20,766 nucleotides of DNA from Priapulus caudatus (Eukaryota; Priapulida; Priapulimorpha; Priapulimorphida; Priapulidae): the NCBI RefSeq assembly GCF_000485595.1, contig NW_014577621.1, positions 182,236-203,001 on the forward strand. Direction: 5' to 3'. The translations under genes and the position numbers were made by a program. Each line of letters begins with the position of its first letter. Position 1 is the first letter of the stretch. The notes under the pieces were generated by a model that saw nothing but the letters and a program-made list of their open reading frames with translations, did no database searches and was not told the origin of the DNA. Below are positions 1 to 8,390 of this stretch, piece by piece.

Positions 1-484
1 AGCGCTACGCAAAGCATACTACGTATCCCGGGCAAAGAGAAGCGCCTTCGTGAGGCTATGCGCGACGCGGGTGGACGCGCACGCCTCGAGCATGCTCTTG
101 TGTCTATACGCTGCCCAAGTCTAACCACCTGATAAGTGATGATATATTATTAGTATATGAATATCTTAGTACTTAGATTGGTTAGATCTAGCTATATATA
201 GACCGATATATAATAATCATGTTCTTATATGACTAGTATGACATATATAGGAGCTAAATTTAATGAAATTGTGCGGATTATTAAATCTGATATAAATATA
301 GTAATAATGATAGTATATACTGACTATTATATATTAAACGCAGGTAATATTTAGTCATGTGTGAGCTGGTAGCACTAGAGATGCACCGGAGCTGCGTGCA
401 GGTTGAGACGTTAACCCGTTTAATTCGGCTCGCCGGGTTGCCGGAGTTATCGCCGCTTTGGCTCCGATCGCGGGTGATAAGCAG
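1..484. other. Non-coding, AT-rich stretch
   Basis: I see no gene here. The first 120 bases are GC-rich. Bases 130-350 are AT-rich with many short TATA-type palindromes. The short open frames around 281-566 overlap on both strands, have no recognisable motif and run into repeat R1, so I do not treat them as genes. Confidence 0.6.
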
Positions 485-1143
485 TGATTGTGTGGGCGGT
501 GTTGCCGTTCGCATGCAATTGGTCGCTCGGAGTTCCGTCATACGTTCGCCGGTTCCATACATATAGAGAAAGATTCCGTATAAAGATATTTGACTCCGGT
601 GGACACTAGCTTCACATGGGAGTTAGTCGGTTGTGTTGTGCCGTCGCCCCGTTAAAAATTTGCCTCGCGTGGCCGTGTTGCCGTTTGCAAAATGGGTTGT
701 GGTGTGTAGTGCGTGTGGCGTCGTACTCACTGCCACCAGTCAGGTAATGGATCGCGATAACGCCATCCCGTACACATCCAAATGCCAATCGATTGTTAGG
801 CGATTCGCCCTCATTCGAATTATTAAAGATTGCATCGGCGGCAAGGATATCATTTCCGGGCTGACAGAGAAAGGAATATTGATTTCAGAGATTTCAACGC
901 GAGATTTCACCGCCGCGCTAGCTGTTCACTTCGGGTTTACACTATCAAGAACCAACTGGAGCAACTAACGCATTTGTTCAGTAGGGTCGCGCAGGCGAGT
1001 AAGCATCATTGGGGCCCACCGAAGGAGGGACGAGTTTCATAAGCATTATCGCGCGAGTGGGTTCTTGTAATTTCAGGGGTCTAGGTTTAGGACTCGCTGA
1101 AATAGGAACCTCCTAATTAGCCGACTCTTAACTTAGACTCGTA
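485..1143 (+). repeat. Dispersed direct repeat R1, left copy flanking P1
   Basis: This segment matches 2361-2812 in the same orientation over its whole length. Shared landmarks in order are CGCTCGGA, CATATAGAGAAAGAT, ACACTAGCTTCACATG, GGCGATTCGC, CTAACGCATTTGTTCA and TTTCAGGGGTCTAG. R1 is about 659 bp and R2 about 452 bp. Most of the difference is one- to three-base insertions in R1 that often copy neighbouring bases. Its frames (for example 633-968) are not conserved in R2, so it is probably non-coding repeat. The family is not recognised. Confidence 0.8.
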
Positions 1144-1174
1144 ACGTGCCATAAATGTAGAGAAGCTCCCTGAT

Positions 1175-1385
1175 GAGGGGGCGCCAATAGGGGGCGCTGA
1201 GGGGGGCGCCTGGTTGATCAGGGGGCGCTAAAAGGGGGCGCCGTGTACAGAAAAGGGGGCGCCACTTGGTTTGGGGGGCGCTAAAAGGGGGCGCAGGGGG
1301 CGCCAAAAGGGGGCGCCCAGGTGTTAGGGGGGCGCCGAAAGGGGGCGCCGTTCGCTAAAGGGGGCGCATCAGAGGGGGGCGCATC
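1175..1385 (+). repeat. GGGGGCGC minisatellite at the left of P1
   Basis: About 14 copies of GGGGGCGC occur in roughly 210 bases, mostly as GGGGGCGCC or GGGGGCGCT, separated by short variable spacers such as AAAA, TGTACAGAAAA and TTGATCA. Each GGCGCC is a palindrome, and neighbouring G5 runs could form quadruplexes. The P2 copy at 4881-5092 shares most spacers but has lost a few units. The position upstream of TGACGTCA sites would suit a GC-box promoter, but that is inference. Confidence 0.8.
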
Positions 1386-1522
1386 TGATTTTGTGATCTG
1401 TACTCGCTCCTGATTGGTTGAAACGTCTGTTGTTTACGTCATGGCATTCATGACGTGTGTGTAGGTTCACATCAGGTCGATGAGGTCTGCCAACGTGCTG
1501 TACACGTGTATTGGGGCGTTTG

Positions 1523-1530
1523 TGACGTCA
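1523..1530. promoter_or_regulatory. CRE/ATF-like palindrome TGACGTCA in P1
   Basis: A perfect TGACGTCA octamer, the known binding site for CREB/ATF bZIP factors. It is kept in the P2 copy at 5229-5236, which carries an extra nearby ATTACGTCA through a 15-base local insertion. Upstream, both copies also have the half sites TTACGTCA and ATGACGTG. With the GC-rich array on its left and a TATATAGG about 160 bases downstream, this may be the element's promoter. Confidence 0.35.
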
Positions 1531-2135
1531 TGTCGTTTGTGGAGAGGATGGGGTTGTTTTTTTGAAAAAACGAAGCATGTGGCGCGTTACAGATAGCGTA
1601 AGAAACACAAACAGGTGTCTGTTCCTCCCCTGTTTGTGCGGTATACGCGATCCGAACGTTACCCCGTCCGGACGTGTCAAATACTAGGGTATATAGGTTG
1701 GTTACATGAACCCTGCTGCGGGTGAGGGAATGGCCCCACTAAAGGTGTGTTGTATTATTCACCGTACGGCGGCTACCTGTGAGTCCCCCCCTATCGATAG
1801 GGGTTCTCGGAGGCTGCCGCCGTACGACCCCTCAGGTGAGGGGAGGGCGTGGGATAGTAGGAGTGGGGTCAATGGAAAAGATTGGGAGGAGAAAAAGGAT
1901 TGGAAAGGCTTTAGCAGTCAGAGGTGATAGTGCTGGAGAATTGAGCGACGGTGTGGGTTGGAGATAAACACTAATCATGTGTCTCCCGACACGTCAAGCG
2001 TGTCCGTTCCAAAAATGGAACGCAGAAATCAGAGAAGAGAAAAGAAAAGAAAGGAAGTTGGAAGAGGTATTAGGTAGAGGCCTCTACCTCGTCTAATAGC
2101 TGTTCCAGGCTTGCCATCACGTGTGCGACAACGCG

Positions 2136-2285
2136 CAGCACAACGGCAACAATCCATACGCGACAGAAAACCTAAAGCCACACAAAAAAACAATAGTTGA
2201 ACACCTCCGTGACATTACCAAACGAGACATGAGCAGACCCGTCAGTGCTCATTTTACACGCGACAACCACACCGCAGCGGATTAA
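2136..2285 (+). pseudogene. Broken GIY-YIG endonuclease domain of a Penelope-like element (P1)
   Basis: The frame with codons starting at 2136 is open to a TAA at 2283-2285. Its last third reads VEHLRDI, then a short charged stretch, then PVSAHF, then DNHTAAD. This is the middle of the GIY-YIG nuclease of Penelope-like elements: an EHLRDI-type helix, then a PV..HF segment, then a (D/N)H....D segment. The GIY/YIG strands expected upstream are not clear and are probably lost to indels. The domain stops at the P1 breakpoint, before the conserved WI..L and GLN end. It is a fragment with no start and cannot make a working enzyme. Confidence 0.65.
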
Positions 2286-2360
2286 TATATACACACGAGT
2301 AATATTAGTATACCGAGCATAAACGAGAGTAGATATACGGGGTCGAGAGCGCTGAGGTAA

Positions 2361-2812
2361 ATGATTGGCGTTTCCACAATCGCTCGGATTCTCACTATAC
2401 ATATAGAGAAAGATCCGTATAAAATTTACCGGACACTAGCTTCACATGACGTTAGTCGTGCGTCGTACGTCACTGCCACCATCGGTAATGGATCGATAAC
2501 GGATCGTACACATCAATGCAACGATTGTAGGCGATTCGCTATTCGAATTATTAGATTATCGGCGGCCAAGATATTCCGCGACAAGAAAGGAATGATTTCA
2601 AGATTTCAAGCGAAGATTTCACCCGCGTAGCTGTTCACTTGGTTTACAATCAAGAACCATGGAGACAACTAACGCATTTGTTCATAGGTCGGCAGAGTAG
2701 CATCATTGGGGACCGAGTTTATAAGCATATCGCGAGTGGGGTTGTGAATTTCAGGGGTCTAGTTAGGACTCTAAATAGAACTCTAATTAGGACTCTAATT
2801 AGACTCTAATCT
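2361..2812 (+). repeat. Dispersed direct repeat R2, right copy flanking P1
   Basis: Second copy of the R1 segment, shorter and more compact. The open frame at 2361-2630 is not the frame open in R1, and I find no motif in it. Together R1 and R2 bracket P1 as long direct repeats. That may be a tandem duplication into which P1 landed, or terminal repeats of a larger element. Confidence 0.8.
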
Positions 2813-2817
2813 AAATT
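2763..2817 (+). repeat. Short tandem repeat of ACTCTAATTAGG
   Basis: About four degenerate 12-base units based on ACTCTAATTAGG close the right end of R2. R1 has a diverged version at about 1090-1143. Confidence 0.6.
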
Positions 2818-2848
2818 AGAATACTCCTGATTAGTCACTAGTAGGATT

Positions 2849-3080
2849 GGTTAGGCCAAAAATGAAAAGTCAAACCACTATAGAGATGGGTAAGGACAAA
2901 AAGGAAAGGTCAAACCACTAGAGATGGGTTAGGGCAAAAAGGAAATGTCAAACCACTAGGGATGGGTTAGGACAAAAAAAGAAAAGTCAAACCACTATGG
3001 AAGTGTTAGGGCAAAAAGGAAAAGTCAAACCACTACAGATGGGTTAGGATAAAAAAAGGAAAAGTCAAACCACCAAGACA
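2849..3080 (+). repeat. Tandem array, unit about 38 bp, six copies
   Basis: Six consecutive units follow the pattern GGTTAGGRCAAAAAGGAAA, then AGTCAAACCACTA, then a variable GAGATG. Units are 37-42 bp, with length changes in the A-tracts and in the block after CCACTA. The array ends where the sequence changes to AAGACAGTTGG. This is a minisatellite with no sign of coding. Confidence 0.85.
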
Positions 3081-3560
3081 GTTGGATTTAGTCTATAGTC
3101 ACACGACCTCCCAGCAGCTTAATAACAAAAGGGCGTGCCCACGCCATCAGCTCTCATTCACTCGCAACCTAACACTGTATGCACGGTGGATCGATTATTG
3201 TACTGTTTGCAGACATTGACCGCATTATATTATGCAGACATTAAAACTAGGTTGTGGTAAAAACGCAAGATCACGCGTTCGAATCGATACTCCGCCGTCG
3301 GCGAACAAGAGGAAGAGCTCACAACTACTGCTATATATAAATATATAGATAATCATATATACGCGTCGTACGAAAACGCAAAACGGAAATTCGCCGAAGC
3401 CCCGAGACATCAAGTGATGCACGTACGTGCTGATGACGTCACCGCGTTACCATGTGACGTCCGCACACAGCGTGGGCTCACACTCTGTTGCTACACGCAG
3501 AGAAAGTGATCGCACGCGGTGCTTCTTCCGCTGTTGGTCGCGGATGGAAGCCACGATAAC
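3081..3560. other. No gene seen
   Basis: Mixed-composition sequence with short TA-rich tracts at 3330-3362. The open frames at 3225-3422 (minus) and 3427-3720 (plus) have no recognisable motif, and the second runs through the inverted-repeat element that follows. Confidence 0.5.
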
Positions 3561-3566
3561 CAGGGG

Positions 3567-3776
3567 CCCGTTGTCAGAAACAAAATTAGTCTTAACATTA
3601 GTCTTAACATTAAGAATTTCTCGTAGACCGTCGACATCAACTTTGTTTCGTATTGTTATGAGGAAATCTGCTACGATTTTTCATTCTCGTAACTTCGCAG
3701 CGTTTCTGTCGACGGTCTAAGAGAAAAGGTTAATGTTAAGACTAATGTTACGACTAATTTTGTTTCTGACAACGGG
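3567..3776. mobile_element. 210-bp inverted-repeat element (MITE-like)
   Basis: The outer arms CCCGTTGTCAGAAACAAAA and its complement enclose a near-perfect inverted repeat of about 65 bases per side. The left arm has TTAGTCTTAACA twice and the arms meet at GACCGTCGAC / GTCGACGGTC, leaving about 70 bases of loop. There is no open frame for a transposase. A weaker match extends outwards to CAG at 3561 and CAG at 3780-3782, which would give hAT-like CAGNG ends. ATAAC sits just outside on both sides (3556-3560 and 3784-3788), but no clean 8-bp duplication is present, so superfamily is unassigned. Confidence 0.75.
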
Positions 3777-3839
3777 TCACAGAATAACTATGAGACGACT
3801 GAAGACGAGGGCCGACATACAGGGGGTGCCACCATAGAT

Positions 3840-4185
3840 TGGTCGACACAAGCGCCACGGTGCAGGCGGCGGGAGGGGAGCTAAGAACGCTCACAGAGGA
3901 AGGGCTGCGGCTCCTGACGAGGGTGGGGATGCCCCCTGATGGTGGGAAGGGAGCTATGGCGACTAACGTGAGGGAAGGTCCTCCGGTGGTGGGTAGGAAG
4001 CTAAGACCCCTGGCAGAGGGAGCTAGGGGATTCCCCGATAGTGGGTGGAGAGGGAGCTAACGCATCTGATGGGGGTAATATTCCCCGATAGTGGGTGAAG
4101 AGGGAGCTAACGCACCTGATGGGGGTAATATTCCCCGATAGTGCGTAGAAAGGGAGCTAACGCACCTGACGGAAGGGGGCGCGTA
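3840..4185 (+). repeat. Tandem array, 50-bp unit, with degenerate left part
   Basis: Three nearly identical 50-bp units occur with TTCCCCGATAGTG at 4031, 4081 and 4131, each holding AGGGAGCTAACGCA and CTGATGGGGGTAATA. To the left, from about 3870, older units can be followed by recurring GGGAGCTA and GGTGGG blocks at irregular spacing. The frame at 3839-4060 simply crosses this array. Confidence 0.8.
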
Positions 4186-4752
4186 ATCTACTCCCTCCCA
4201 CCGGTGGCGCCACCTCGGGGCCCACTAACACACTAAAGTCACGAAGAGGAGGTGTGACGACATCATGGTAATGTTTATGACTCATCACATTCTCACATTC
4301 TTTCTCTTTTTTTCCTCAATTACACGCGCGACGATTGAAGTGCTCGCGTGAACCGTAGCTTCCATGCATGCACCCATGCTTTATATTCGCCAGGAGAGCG
4401 TGCGTTCACGATATTCGCATCCCGCTTCGCAATTTCATCTACAATTAATTACTTACTCGGCGCCATTTTCAACCGACAAATTAACGAAACGGCGAATAAC
4501 GTGGCTTGACGTAATTGCGCGGCGCACGCGTAATATATATATATATATATATATAGTAGGTATTAAGTAGTATATATATATTATAGGGACACGTAGTATG
4601 GAAGAGAGCTGACCTGACAGGCCTCTACGGGCACAGCTCGACTGTGCTACCCACTGGGATTTAGCTTGGTTTGTTGTTGCCATTATAAATGTTTATAAAA
4701 AAACAAAACAAAATTTTGTAAAAAAAGTTTTGTTTAAGAAATTGCTACATTG
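4186..4752. other. No gene seen; TA microsatellite inside
   Basis: No coding signal. A (TA)n run at 4532-4554 is followed by further TATATA at 4572-4582. An A/T-rich stretch at 4684-4740 precedes the ribozyme-like motif. Confidence 0.5.
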
Positions 4753-4810
4753 AGTTAGCAATGAACGACTAGTTTCGACTTGTGGTAGTCTTCGTCAGGT
4801 TCTTCTAACT
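4753..4810 (-). ncRNA. Type I hammerhead ribozyme motif
   Basis: Read on the minus strand, the segment has every part of a type I hammerhead. Stem I pairs AGTTAG (4810-4805) with CTAACT (4758-4753), and GAAC (4802-4799) with GTTC (4766-4763), around an internal loop of AA opposite ATTG. The core CTGACGA is at 4798-4792. Stem II pairs GACT with AGTC around loop ACCACA. Core GAAA is at 4776-4773. A minimal helix III (C, loop TA, G) leads to the cleavage triplet GTC, so cutting would fall between 4767 and 4766. Minimal type I hammerheads are known from Penelope-like elements and retrozymes. One extra A between CTGACGA and stem II departs from the consensus and may weaken it, or may be an assembly indel. 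Confidence 0.6.
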
Positions 4811-4855
4811 ATTTACAGCTGAAAAAAACTGTGTTCTTCAGCGTGTTCTCTCCTC

Positions 4856-4863
4856 CTTATATA
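4856..4863 (-). promoter_or_regulatory. Possible TATA box upstream of the ribozyme (minus strand)
   Basis: TATATAAG on the minus strand lies about 45 bases upstream of the hammerhead fold, a plausible place for a start site that would put the ribozyme near the 5' end of a transcript. The motif is short and this region is AT-rich, so the call is weak. Confidence 0.25.
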
Positions 4864-4880
4864 CCCTAGGTCCCTGTCTT

Positions 4881-5092
4881 GGAGGGGGCGCCAATAGGGG
4901 GCGCTGAGGGGGGCGCCTGGTTGATCAGGGGGCGCTAAAAGGGGGCGCCGTGTACAGAAAAGGGGGCGCCAGGTGTTAGGGGGCGCCGAAAGGGGCGCAG
5001 GGGCGCCAAAAGGGGGCGCCCAGTTAGTAGGGGGGCGCCGAAAGGGGGCGCCGTTCGCTACAGGGGGCGGCATCAGAGGGCGCATCTGATTT
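4881..5092 (+). repeat. GGGGGCGC minisatellite at the left of P2
   Basis: Counterpart of the array at 1175-1385, with about 14 G-run motifs. Two units are shortened to GGGGCGC and the right end is degraded. It shares spacers such as TTGATCA and TGTACAGAAAA with P1. The open frame on the minus strand over it (4813-5085) is a product of the repeat. Confidence 0.8.
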
Positions 5093-5228
5093 TGTGATCT
5101 GTACTCGCTCGCTGATTGTGTTGAAACGACGTCTGTTGTTTACGTCATGGCATTCATGACGTGTGTGTAGGTTTATATCAGGTCGATGAGGTCTGCCAAC
5201 GTGCTGTACACGTGTATTAGGGCGTTTG

Positions 5229-5236
5229 TGACGTCA
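5229..5236. promoter_or_regulatory. CRE/ATF-like palindrome TGACGTCA in P2
   Basis: Conserved partner of the site in P1. P2 has a second ACGTCA 15 bases downstream through a small insertion. Conservation between copies shows common descent, not function. Confidence 0.35.
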
Positions 5237-5889
5237 TAGACTATTACGTCATGTAATTTGTGGAGAGGATGGGGATGTTTTTTTGAAAACACGAAGCATG
5301 TGGCGCGTTGCAGATAGCGTAAGAAACACAAACAGGTGTCTGTTCCTCCCCTGTTTGTGCGGTATACGCTATCCGAACGTTACCCCGTCCGGACGTGTCA
5401 AGATACTAGCGGTATATAGGTTGGTTACATGACCGCTGCTGGCGGTGAGGGAATGGCCCCACTAAAGGTGTGTTGTATTATTCACCGTGACGCGGCGGCT
5501 ACCTGCTGAGTCCGCCCCTATCGATAGGGGTTCTCGGAGGCTGGCCGCCGTACGACCCTCAGGTGAGGGGAGGGCGTGGGATAGTAGGAATGGGGTCATA
5601 TGCAAAAGGTTGGGAGGAGAAAAAGGATTGGAAAGGCTTTAGCAGTCAGAGGTGATAGTGCTGGAGAATTGAGCGACGGTGGTGGGTTGGAGATAAACAC
5701 TAATCATGTGTCTCCCGACACGTCAAGCGTGTCCGTTCCAAAATGGAACGCAGAAATCAGAGAAGAGAAAAGAAAAGAAAGGAAGTTGGAAGAGGTATTA
5801 GGTGGAGGCCTCTACCTGCTCTAATAGCTGTTCCAGGGCTTGCCATCACGTGTGCGGACAAACGCGCAGCACAACGGCGCAACAATCCA

Positions 5890-6280
5890 TACGCGAACAG
5901 AAACGCTAAAGCCACACAAAAAAACAATAGTTGAACACCTCCGTGACATTACAAACGAGACATGTGAGCAGAACCCGTCAGTGCTCATTTTACACGCGAC
6001 AACCACACCGCAGCGGATTGTCAGTGCAGGGGCTTGAAAAAAATTCTCGGACCCCCCCGAACATCCACGCGCACGGATCGCGCAACAGAAAGAAAAAAGA
6101 AGCCTATTGGATCCACAATCTAAAACCATCCAACGTCATACGGACTCAACCTACGGGTCGAAATACCGGGATGGATAGAAGACTATCACAGTAACCCTAC
6201 CACATGGAATCAACGTAAGGCTATCCTAGCCAGCGACGACCCCAGGGTAGGCGAGCATTTCGATTCACTCCTTTATACAC
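5890..6280 (+). pseudogene. Broken C-terminal GIY-YIG endonuclease of a Penelope-like element (P2)
   Basis: Conserved pieces appear in the correct order but in changing frames. VEHLRDIT is near 5930, DNHTAADCQCRGLKKI at about 5998-6045, KKKEAYWIHNLK near 6090-6125, and SYGLNLRV near 6137-6160, followed by an open tail (VEIPGWIEDYHS and on) to the microsatellite. A helix EHL, a (D/N)H....D, a GL..I, an E..WI..L and a final GLN are the layout I know from the nuclease end of Penelope-like elements. At least three frameshifts separate the pieces, and P1 has different indels at the shared ones. Reverse transcriptase is absent. It is a relic, unless part of the damage is assembly error. Confidence 0.7.
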
Positions 6281-6285
6281 ACTTA

Positions 6286-6442
6286 TATATATATAGTATA
6301 TGTATGTTGTGTTGTGTGTGTGTGTGGTGTGTGTGTGTCGTGTGGTGTGTGTGTGTGTGTGTGTGTGTGGCGTGCATGCGTGCGTGCGTGCGTGTGTGTG
6401 TGTGTGTGTGTGAGTGTGTTGGTGCCGTGTGTCTGTGTGTCA
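6286..6442. repeat. (TG)n microsatellite with GTGC part
   Basis: A (TA) tract at 6286-6300 passes into an imperfect (TG)n run with GCGTGCGTGCGT in the middle. It gives open frames of Cys/Val or His/Thr on both strands at 6273-6585, none of them genes. Confidence 0.9.
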
Positions 6443-6767
6443 CACGCGTAGCCAGAATGCATGACATGCAAAGAATGCGATTTCACACACTCTGCTCATG
6501 TGTTCTACCCCGGCGAGCAGTGAAATTACAGGGCCGACTGACGAATTTCGCGAAATTCAAAATAATTTACGAAAAAATCTTCTAATGCCGTTCGCAGGCG
6601 CGCGTCGGCAGTTTAATAGTTTTCTATAAAACGTGAACACGTACGTGTGCGGTGACTGCACGTTCTCGTCGTCCGTGTTGTCTGTCTCCAACGCTCTAAA
6701 CGTCCCACACGCTGCCAAGCTCACTCGAGCCCATCCAGTTATGTACGCGCAACACGGCTTGTTATGA
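6443..6767. other. No gene seen
   Basis: Mixed composition. There is a short palindrome AATTTCGCGAAATT at 6543-6556 and an ACGTG-rich patch at 6631-6662. No coding signal. Confidence 0.5.
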
Positions 6768-6776
6768 TATTATATA

Positions 6777-6814
<38 letters not shown>

Positions 6815-6849
6815 GTTAGAGTAGATCAGATATATTATATATAGTATAT

Positions 6850-6901
<52 letters not shown>

Positions 6902-7054
6902 GAGAGAGAGGAGAGAGAGAGAGAGAGAAGGAGAGAGAGGGAGAGAGAGAGAGAAGGAAGAGAGAGAGGAGAGGAGAGAGAGCGAGCGCGAGGAGAGGAG
7001 AGAGAGGAGAGAGAGAGAGAGAGAGAGAGGGAGGAGAGAGAGACGAGAGAGAAG

Positions 7055-7093
<39 letters not shown>

Positions 7094-7165
7094 GGAGGGA
7101 GAGAGAGAGACAGAAGAGAGAGAGAGGAGAGGCAAAGACGGAGAGAGAGAGAGATAGATAGATAC
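6768..7165. repeat. Compound (TA)n and (GA)n microsatellite
   Basis: (TA)n at 6770-6812 and 6850-6893 is followed by about 270 bases of imperfect (GA)n and GAGG. The minus strand reads as Ser/Leu frames of 90-130 codons (6816-7236), which are repeat artefacts. The (GA)n part is a homopurine tract able to form triplex DNA. Confidence 0.9.
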
Positions 7166-8386
7166 GGTAACAAGGATGCAGGCTGATCATACACTAGTGA
7201 TTTATTACTGGTCGTATTATATTCACAGCCAACCAAAGTTTAAAATCAGAAGCGTGGACCCCTCCTTCCCCCTTGCACAGCAAAATGTTATCATCCCCAC
7301 CGCCGTGTGGTGCAGCTCTACGCGAAATGAAGAGATAGCCGTCGTATAGTGACAAGATTAAATACCTGCGTTGAGGGCTTCCTTCATCAATACATCCAAA
7401 GATTACGGCGGCAGGCCAGGAAATGAAACGGCAAACATCAGCCTAGGTTCGCAACGCTGTACATATATGCATTAGGGACCGCGGGCGGCCCGGGGGGGGG
7501 GTAGGAGTCAGACAATCATAATACACATACGCAATATTAGTATAATCACTTAGCATGAGTCGTCAAGCGTGCGTATTATACGAATGCTCAATGAATGCTA
7601 GATGCAGATCTCGAGAATCGCGATGCGAAAACGTACACGATTGATTTTCATGAAAAAAAAACACAAATAAGAAACAAAAACGATCTTTTATGCTTTGAGA
7701 GAGAAAGTCGAATCGAAAAGAACCCTTCTCATGTTTATGCGGAATGGAAACTTACTCTTCGACCCGATGTATCTATAGAAAGGTTCTAAATTGAATGGAT
7801 TAAAACGAAGGAAAGCAGAACTTGTGTTCATTGTGAGTGTACGCACTGTGCCATACAAATACTAGGGACGGACAATGATGGTACCGTGCCTGAGAATGGG
7901 GATCTAATTTGATGCAATTCTGCGATTCTTTCAATGTTTTTTTCTCGGTGAGCTCAATCTCTGAGCAATTCGTGACGGGAATGTAAATAAATTGTAGTGC
8001 TGATGAAAAAATCATCGTATGATATAAATCATTTCATCATAAGTAATGATATGACATGAGGATGCTGCGTGCTACTAATGAATATGTAAATTTCTTTTAG
8101 ATTGGTTTTTAATTTTTGGTTTTTGGTTTTTAAGTGAAAAAATACATCCCCAATCTCCTACTCGGTTTTTCCCAAAATTCTACAATTCCTCCCAAATAAA
8201 TAGTCCGCTTTTTGTCAGGTATAAATGTGATCTCATTGTACTTCTTGATGCACATTCTTGCACATCTTGATGCAAGATGTTGACGTCTCAACATTTTGTA
8301 GTTTGCGGAATTTCGCGAACACAATCGGTATAATTTATTCGCGAACAGCATTGCTGCAAGAAAAATACTAAACGCCGAATAAATCC
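7166..8386. other. No gene seen
   Basis: No convincing gene. A run of ten G is at 7492-7501. A good 3' splice-site-like tract ends in CAG near 7281, but no exon can be followed from it. The frame at 7595-7789 (64 codons) has no recognised motif. CATCTTGATGCAAGATG at 8263-8279 is a perfect short hairpin, and TTCGCGAA-type palindromes occur at 8311-8346. Confidence 0.45.
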
Positions 8387-8390
8387 TAAA

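Larger units (their letters stand above)
1167..2282 (+). mobile_element. P1: Penelope-like retroelement fragment, 3'-truncated
   Basis: This 1.1 kb segment is repeated in direct orientation at 4871-6018 with high identity interrupted by small indels. In order it holds a GGGGGCGC-rich array, a region with a TGACGTCA palindrome and a TATATAGG stretch, about 400 bp without a recognisable domain, and a damaged GIY-YIG endonuclease end. The copy stops inside the endonuclease domain at about 2282, where unrelated sequence leading into R2 begins. P2 continues the domain past the equivalent point. GIY-YIG endonucleases fused to reverse transcriptase are the hallmark of Penelope-like elements. No reverse transcriptase is visible, so the family call rests on the endonuclease alone. 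Confidence 0.65.
4871..6018 (+). mobile_element. P2: second copy of the Penelope-like repeat, continuing to about 6280
   Basis: Direct repeat of P1, starting at the shared TCCCTG and running through the G-rich array, the CRE-like site, CCTATCGATAGGGG (5516), GTCTCCCGACACGTCAAGC and the endonuclease end. The match to P1 stops at about 6018, but the endonuclease frame goes on in unique sequence to about 6280, so P2 is the longer 3' copy. P2 has extra bases where P1 lacks them (for example CGCTCGCTG against CGCTCCTG), and differences are mainly indels. The ribozyme just to the left is on the other strand, so the two need not belong to one insertion. Confidence 0.65.

Noticed and set aside
1167-1200. 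CTGATGAG at the start of P1 as a second hammerhead core
   Set aside because: No GAAA core or pairing stem II follows, and P2 lacks the motif at the same place.
2847-3055. Repeated GGGTTAGG words, like the TTAGGG telomere repeat
   Set aside because: They occur once per 38-bp unit and are not in tandem, so they are part of the minisatellite unit, not telomere sequence.
3275-3300. GCGTTCGAATC, like the T-loop of a tRNA
   Set aside because: The bases on either side do not form a T-stem, and no acceptor or anticodon arm can be found upstream.
6273-6585. Open frames of Cys/Val and His/Thr over the TG tract
   Set aside because: They are translations of a microsatellite, and all phases are open.
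6816-7236. Ser/Leu-rich open frames of up to 133 codons, minus strand
   Set aside because: They come from the (GA)n and (TA)n tracts and have no other coding sequence.
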